33,847 nt of DNA from an uncultured Solirubrobacterales bacterium (lineage in GTDB: Bacteria > Actinomycetota > Thermoleophilia > Solirubrobacterales > JACPNS01): assembly GCA_937128795.1 (NCBI GenBank), contig CAKZMQ010000005.1, forward strand, positions 1-33,847, written 5' to 3'. The position numbers and the translations under genes are program-made. How positions within the stretch are numbered: the first letter of the stretch is position 1; every line of letters begins with the position of its first letter. Shown piece after piece: positions 28,938-33,847 of this stretch. Below the pieces are notes generated by a model, which saw nothing but the letters and a program-made list of their open reading frames with translations, had not been told where the DNA came from and did not search any database.

Positions 28938-30644
28938 TCAGGGCAGGATCCCCTCGGCAACTGCGATCCGTTGCCATTCATCACACTCGTGCAGCTTGCG
29001 GTGTTCGTCCCAGCCGAGCTCTTCGGCCATCAGATCTGCCACGTGACCGACCGCCATCGGAACGTCGCCACCACCGGCGACGAGTTCACGGGCGCTGAGC
29101 AGGCCAAGACGCGTGCGGCGCAGCAGTACGTCGCCGATCGAGCGCGCCTGTTCGTTGCGCACCGCCACAACGACCTCCGCGAGCACGTCAGGCATATCCG
29201 TGACGATCGGCTGGGCGAGTTCCGGTCTACTGCGAATCAGCTCGACAACTTCGTTCGCGGCATAGCCGTAGCGTGCAGCGAGGTGCCGTCGCGCATCTTC
29301 GCCGAGCCCGGTGGCGACCGGCAGGTCCTCGTGATCGACCGGTAGGCCCAAGGGGATTTCCTCGGTCCGGCAGGGCGCCTCGCGCCGGTCGCGAGCGGTC
29401 AATCGATCAACGACCTGTTCGGCCATCGGACGCCACGTGGTCAATTTGCCGCCGGTCATCGTGATCATTCCACTCGGCGTTTCGTACATCTCCGAGGTGC
29501 GCGAGATGTCCGCGGACTTCTTCGAATCGCCGGTTGATATCAGCGGCCGAACACCCGCAAATGCACCGGTGATGTTTGCCGCCGTGAGCTCAGTGCCGAA
29601 GAAATTGTTCAGTGCGTTGAGGATGTACTCGACGTCGTCGACGGGCGGCGCAACGTGACTGAGGTCGCCTTCGTACTCGACGTCGGTCGTACCGACCAAC
29701 GTGCGACCCATCCAAGGAAGCGTGAACATCATTCGACCCTCCCCCGCCGGCACGACAAGTGCGGTCTTGCGCAACGGCAGGTCTTTCTGGGCGAACGTCA
29801 AGTGCGTTCCGCGGCTTGGCTTGATCACCGGAACGTCGGTCTCGCGTGCGTCGTCGGTCGTGATGCGATCTGCCCAGACGCCAGTCGCGTTGACAACGTG
29901 GCGCGCGCGGATCTCGAATTTTTCACCAGACTCGGTGTCGCGGGCGATCACGCCGGCAGCGTCCCCGCCAACTTCGATCACTTCTTCTGCGGCGACGTCG
30001 TTCGCAAGCAACGCGCCGTAGCGTTCGGCCTCGCCGAGAATCGTGAGCACCAGCCGCACATCATCGGTCTGGCAGTCGTAGAACAGATACGCCGAGGTCG
30101 GGTGTCGTTTTTGTAGAGCCGGGACACGCTGTTTGACTTCGTCGCCGTCGATCACGCGGTGGCGTTCGGGCGTCCATTCCTTTTCGTCAAACTCGGCCTT
30201 GTATTGGCGCAGAGAGAGGCCCGCCAGCTCGGCGCGGCGTTGCTTCTCGGCCCTGCGGCTGGCTTGGCCACGCTGCATTGCGTCGTACATGTTCAGGCCA
30301 ACGCCGATCTTGCGGTCGATCCGTTCGCCCTCGAAGGCAGTGACGAGGAACGGCGTCGGCCAGACCAGGTGCGGTGCCAGCTCGACCATGATGCGGCGCT
30401 CGATCAGCGCCTCACGGACGAGCGCGATGTCAAAGTTCTGCAGGTAACGCAGGCCGCCGTGAACCATCTTCGAGGAGCGGCTGCTGGTACCACACGCGAA
30501 GTCGTCGCGTTCGATCAACGCAACGTCGTAGCCGCGGCTGGCGGCGTCGAGGGCGATCCCGGCGCCAGTCACGCCGCCGCCGATGACCAGTACGTCGAAC
30601 TCGTCCGTGGCGAGGCTGCGCAGTGCGTCTTGGCGAGCGATCAT
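28938..30644 (-). CDS. glpD: FAD-dependent glycerol-3-phosphate dehydrogenase
   Basis: GlpD oxidises sn-glycerol-3-phosphate to dihydroxyacetone phosphate at the membrane and passes electrons to quinone. The 568-residue protein has the FAD-binding VLVIGGGVTGAGIALDAASR (residues 19-38), then ALIERDDFACGTSSRSSKMV, HGGLRYLQNFDIALVREAL, VNATGVWADRI, IKPSRGTHLTF, MFTLPWMGRTLVGTTDV, FAGVRPLI and the MTGGKLTTWRPMAE segment. The C-terminal helical domain with RSIGDVLLRRTRLGLL is typical. The ATG at 30644 has TAGTTT 8 bases upstream (leaderless pattern) and is preferred over an in-frame codon 13 residues further up. It is divergent from the SDR gene. Confidence 0.95.
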   Translation of the reverse strand: MIARQDALRSLATDEFDVLVIGGGVTGAGIALDAASRGYDVALIERDDFACGTSSRSSKMVHGGLRYLQNFDIALVREALIERRIMVELAPHLVWPTPFLVTAFEGERIDRKIGVGLNMYDAMQRGQASRRAEKQRRAELAGLSLRQYKAEFDEKEWTPERHRVIDGDEVKQRVPALQKRHPTSAYLFYDCQTDDVRLVLTILGEAERYGALLANDVAAEEVIEVGGDAAGVIARDTESGEKFEIRARHVVNATGVWADRITTDDARETDVPVIKPSRGTHLTFAQKDLPLRKTALVVPAGEGRMMFTLPWMGRTLVGTTDVEYEGDLSHVAPPVDDVEYILNALNNFFGTELTAANITGAFAGVRPLISTGDSKKSADISRTSEMYETPSGMITMTGGKLTTWRPMAEQVVDRLTARDRREAPCRTEEIPLGLPVDHEDLPVATGLGEDARRHLAARYGYAANEVVELIRSRPELAQPIVTDMPDVLAEVVVAVRNEQARSIGDVLLRRTRLGLLSARELVAGGGDVPMAVGHVADLMAEELGWDEHRKLHECDEWQRIAVAEGILP

Positions 30645-30658
30645 CGGCCATGAAACTA
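30645..30658 (-). promoter_or_regulatory. Putative leaderless promoter element of glpD
   Basis: TAGTTT (30658-30653, minus strand) fits TANNNT; 8 bases (CATGGCCG) separate it from the glpD ATG. It lies in the 56-base divergent region opposite the SDR promoter. Confidence 0.5.
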
Positions 30659-30678
30659 GCCGCCCTGACGGCCGCACG

Positions 30679-30700
30679 CGCACCTGTATGCTGCGCGGCG
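30679..30700 (+). promoter_or_regulatory. Putative leaderless promoter element of the SDR gene
   Basis: TATGCT (30687-30692) fits TANNNT and is followed by GCGCGGCG (8 bases) and the ATG at 30701. The same block, with one extra base, precedes the histidine-phosphatase gene. Confidence 0.5.
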
Positions 30701-31501
30701 ATGCACGCGGAGAGCACTGGTGACGGAAAGCGGCCGGTCGAGCGGCCGATAGAGCTTGCCCCGGAGGCGTTGCGCGGCAAGGTGGCGCTGGTCACCGGCG
30801 GCGCTGCCGGGCTCGGCAAGGGTGTCGCCTCGGCGCTGCTCGAGCAGGACGCCGTCGTCGCTATCGCCGACATCGACGCCGAGCTCGGCGCCGCCACCGC
30901 CGAGCAGCTTGCCTGCCACTTCATCGAACTGGACGTGCGCGATCTCGACGCCAACCGCCGCGCGGTCGAAGAGACGGTCGCGAAGTTCGGCGGTCTCGAT
31001 CTTCTGCACCTGAACGCCGGAGTCGAGAGCCCCTTCACGCTCGGCGACGACTTCGACGTAGACGCCTATCGGCGTGCGATGGCGATCAATCTCGACGGAG
31101 TCGTGTTCGGCTTCCACGCCGCCCGCCCCGCGATGATCGCCAGCGGTGGCGGCTCGGTCATCGCCACGGCCTCTCTTGCGGGGCTGGCGGCGATGGCGCC
31201 GCAACCGGTCTACGGAACGAACAAAGCCGCGGTGGTCGGCCTGGTACGAGCGCTCGGGCCGATGCACATCGCCGAGGGAATCCGCGTCAACGGAATCTGC
31301 CCGGGCTTCGCCGACACGGCGATCATCGAAGGCGTGCGCGAGGCGTTGACCGCCGGAGGCGTGCCGATCATTCCCGTCAAGGCTGTCGCCGACGCCACGC
31401 TGCGACTGTTCGCTGACGACGTCAACGGACGGCTGCTGGTGATCCAGGCGGGCGTCGAGCCGTATTACTTTCGCTTTCCGGGGTTGCCGCGAGCGCGCTG
31501 A
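30701..31501 (+). CDS. Short-chain dehydrogenase/reductase (SDR)
   Basis: This classical SDR of 266 residues uses NAD(P): cofactor motif VTGGAAGLGKG (residues 31-41), acidic IADIDAEL that favours NAD over NADP, LNAGVES (104-110), catalytic Ser158 in GSVIATASLA, and Tyr171/Lys175 in VYGTNKAA. The Ser-Tyr spacing of 13 is normal. Substrate is unknown; the closest general type is a 3-oxoacyl-ACP reductase/alcohol dehydrogenase-like SDR. I chose the ATG at 30701 because it lies 8 bases after a TATGCT element and is followed by the gene-like sequence; an upstream start at 30623 would overlap glpD and has a low-complexity lead. It converges on icd with 12 bases between stops. Confidence 0.9.
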   Translation: MHAESTGDGKRPVERPIELAPEALRGKVALVTGGAAGLGKGVASALLEQDAVVAIADIDAELGAATAEQLACHFIELDVRDLDANRRAVEETVAKFGGLDLLHLNAGVESPFTLGDDFDVDAYRRAMAINLDGVVFGFHAARPAMIASGGGSVIATASLAGLAAMAPQPVYGTNKAAVVGLVRALGPMHIAEGIRVNGICPGFADTAIIEGVREALTAGGVPIIPVKAVADATLRLFADDVNGRLLVIQAGVEPYYFRFPGLPRAR

Positions 31502-31513
31502 ATCGTTCGTCGC

Positions 31514-33847
<2,334 letters not shown>

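Overview
The window looks like a high-GC actinobacterial chromosome segment, most likely class Thermoleophilia (Solirubrobacterales or a relative). That placement is an inference from gene content, not from a marker search. It rests on a complete-order division and cell-wall (dcw) cluster with a meso-DAP-type MurE, short TANNNT -10 elements 7-8 nt from start codons (leaderless-type promoters), a Tad-type secretion operon, a monomeric NADP isocitrate dehydrogenase, and dense genes with 4-nt ATGA overlaps. The first ~0.9 kb does not fit. It carries the N-terminal two thirds of an alphaproteobacterial-looking cytochrome c oxidase subunit II, and the adjacent ftsQ is cut off just as its POTRA domain begins. 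I suspect an assembly or library junction there.

Layout. (1) 1-573: coxB, minus strand, runs off the window. (2) 845-15275, minus strand: mraZ, rsmH, an ftsL-like gene, ftsI, murE, murF, mraY, murD, ftsW, murG, murC, murB, truncated ftsQ. These make the lipid-linked peptidoglycan precursor and the septal synthase. The mraZ promoter carries four MraZ-type boxes at exact 10-bp spacing and a leader with a strong perfect hairpin. (3) 15783-16511, plus strand: TetR regulator. (4) 16520-21716, minus strand: response regulator, histidine kinase, CpaB, TadA, TadB, TadC, all overlapping by 1-4 nt. Upstream lies a DUF192 gene bracketed by two copies of a 33-bp repeat. (5) 22319-22801, plus strand: an unrecognised protein.

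(6) 22816-28225, minus strand: folP, a calcineurin-like phosphoesterase, cyclic 2,3-diphosphoglycerate synthetase, 2-phosphoglycerate kinase, and a Rho paralogue that has lost its ATP-binding P-loop. The kinase and synthetase are the two known enzymes of the methanogen cDPG pathway (2-phosphoglycerate to 2,3-diphosphoglycerate to cDPG), and here they overlap by 4 nt. This archaeal-type module in a bacterium is the most interesting item in the window. (7) 28308-28910, plus: histidine phosphatase. 28938-30644, minus: glycerol-3-phosphate dehydrogenase. 30701-31501, plus: SDR oxidoreductase. 31514-33673, minus: isocitrate dehydrogenase, preceded by a promoter and three near-perfect 33-bp tandem repeats.

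No tRNA, rRNA, CRISPR array, transposase or phage gene was seen. Coordinates and motifs were read by eye. Family assignments rest on motif recognition, since no database search was possible.
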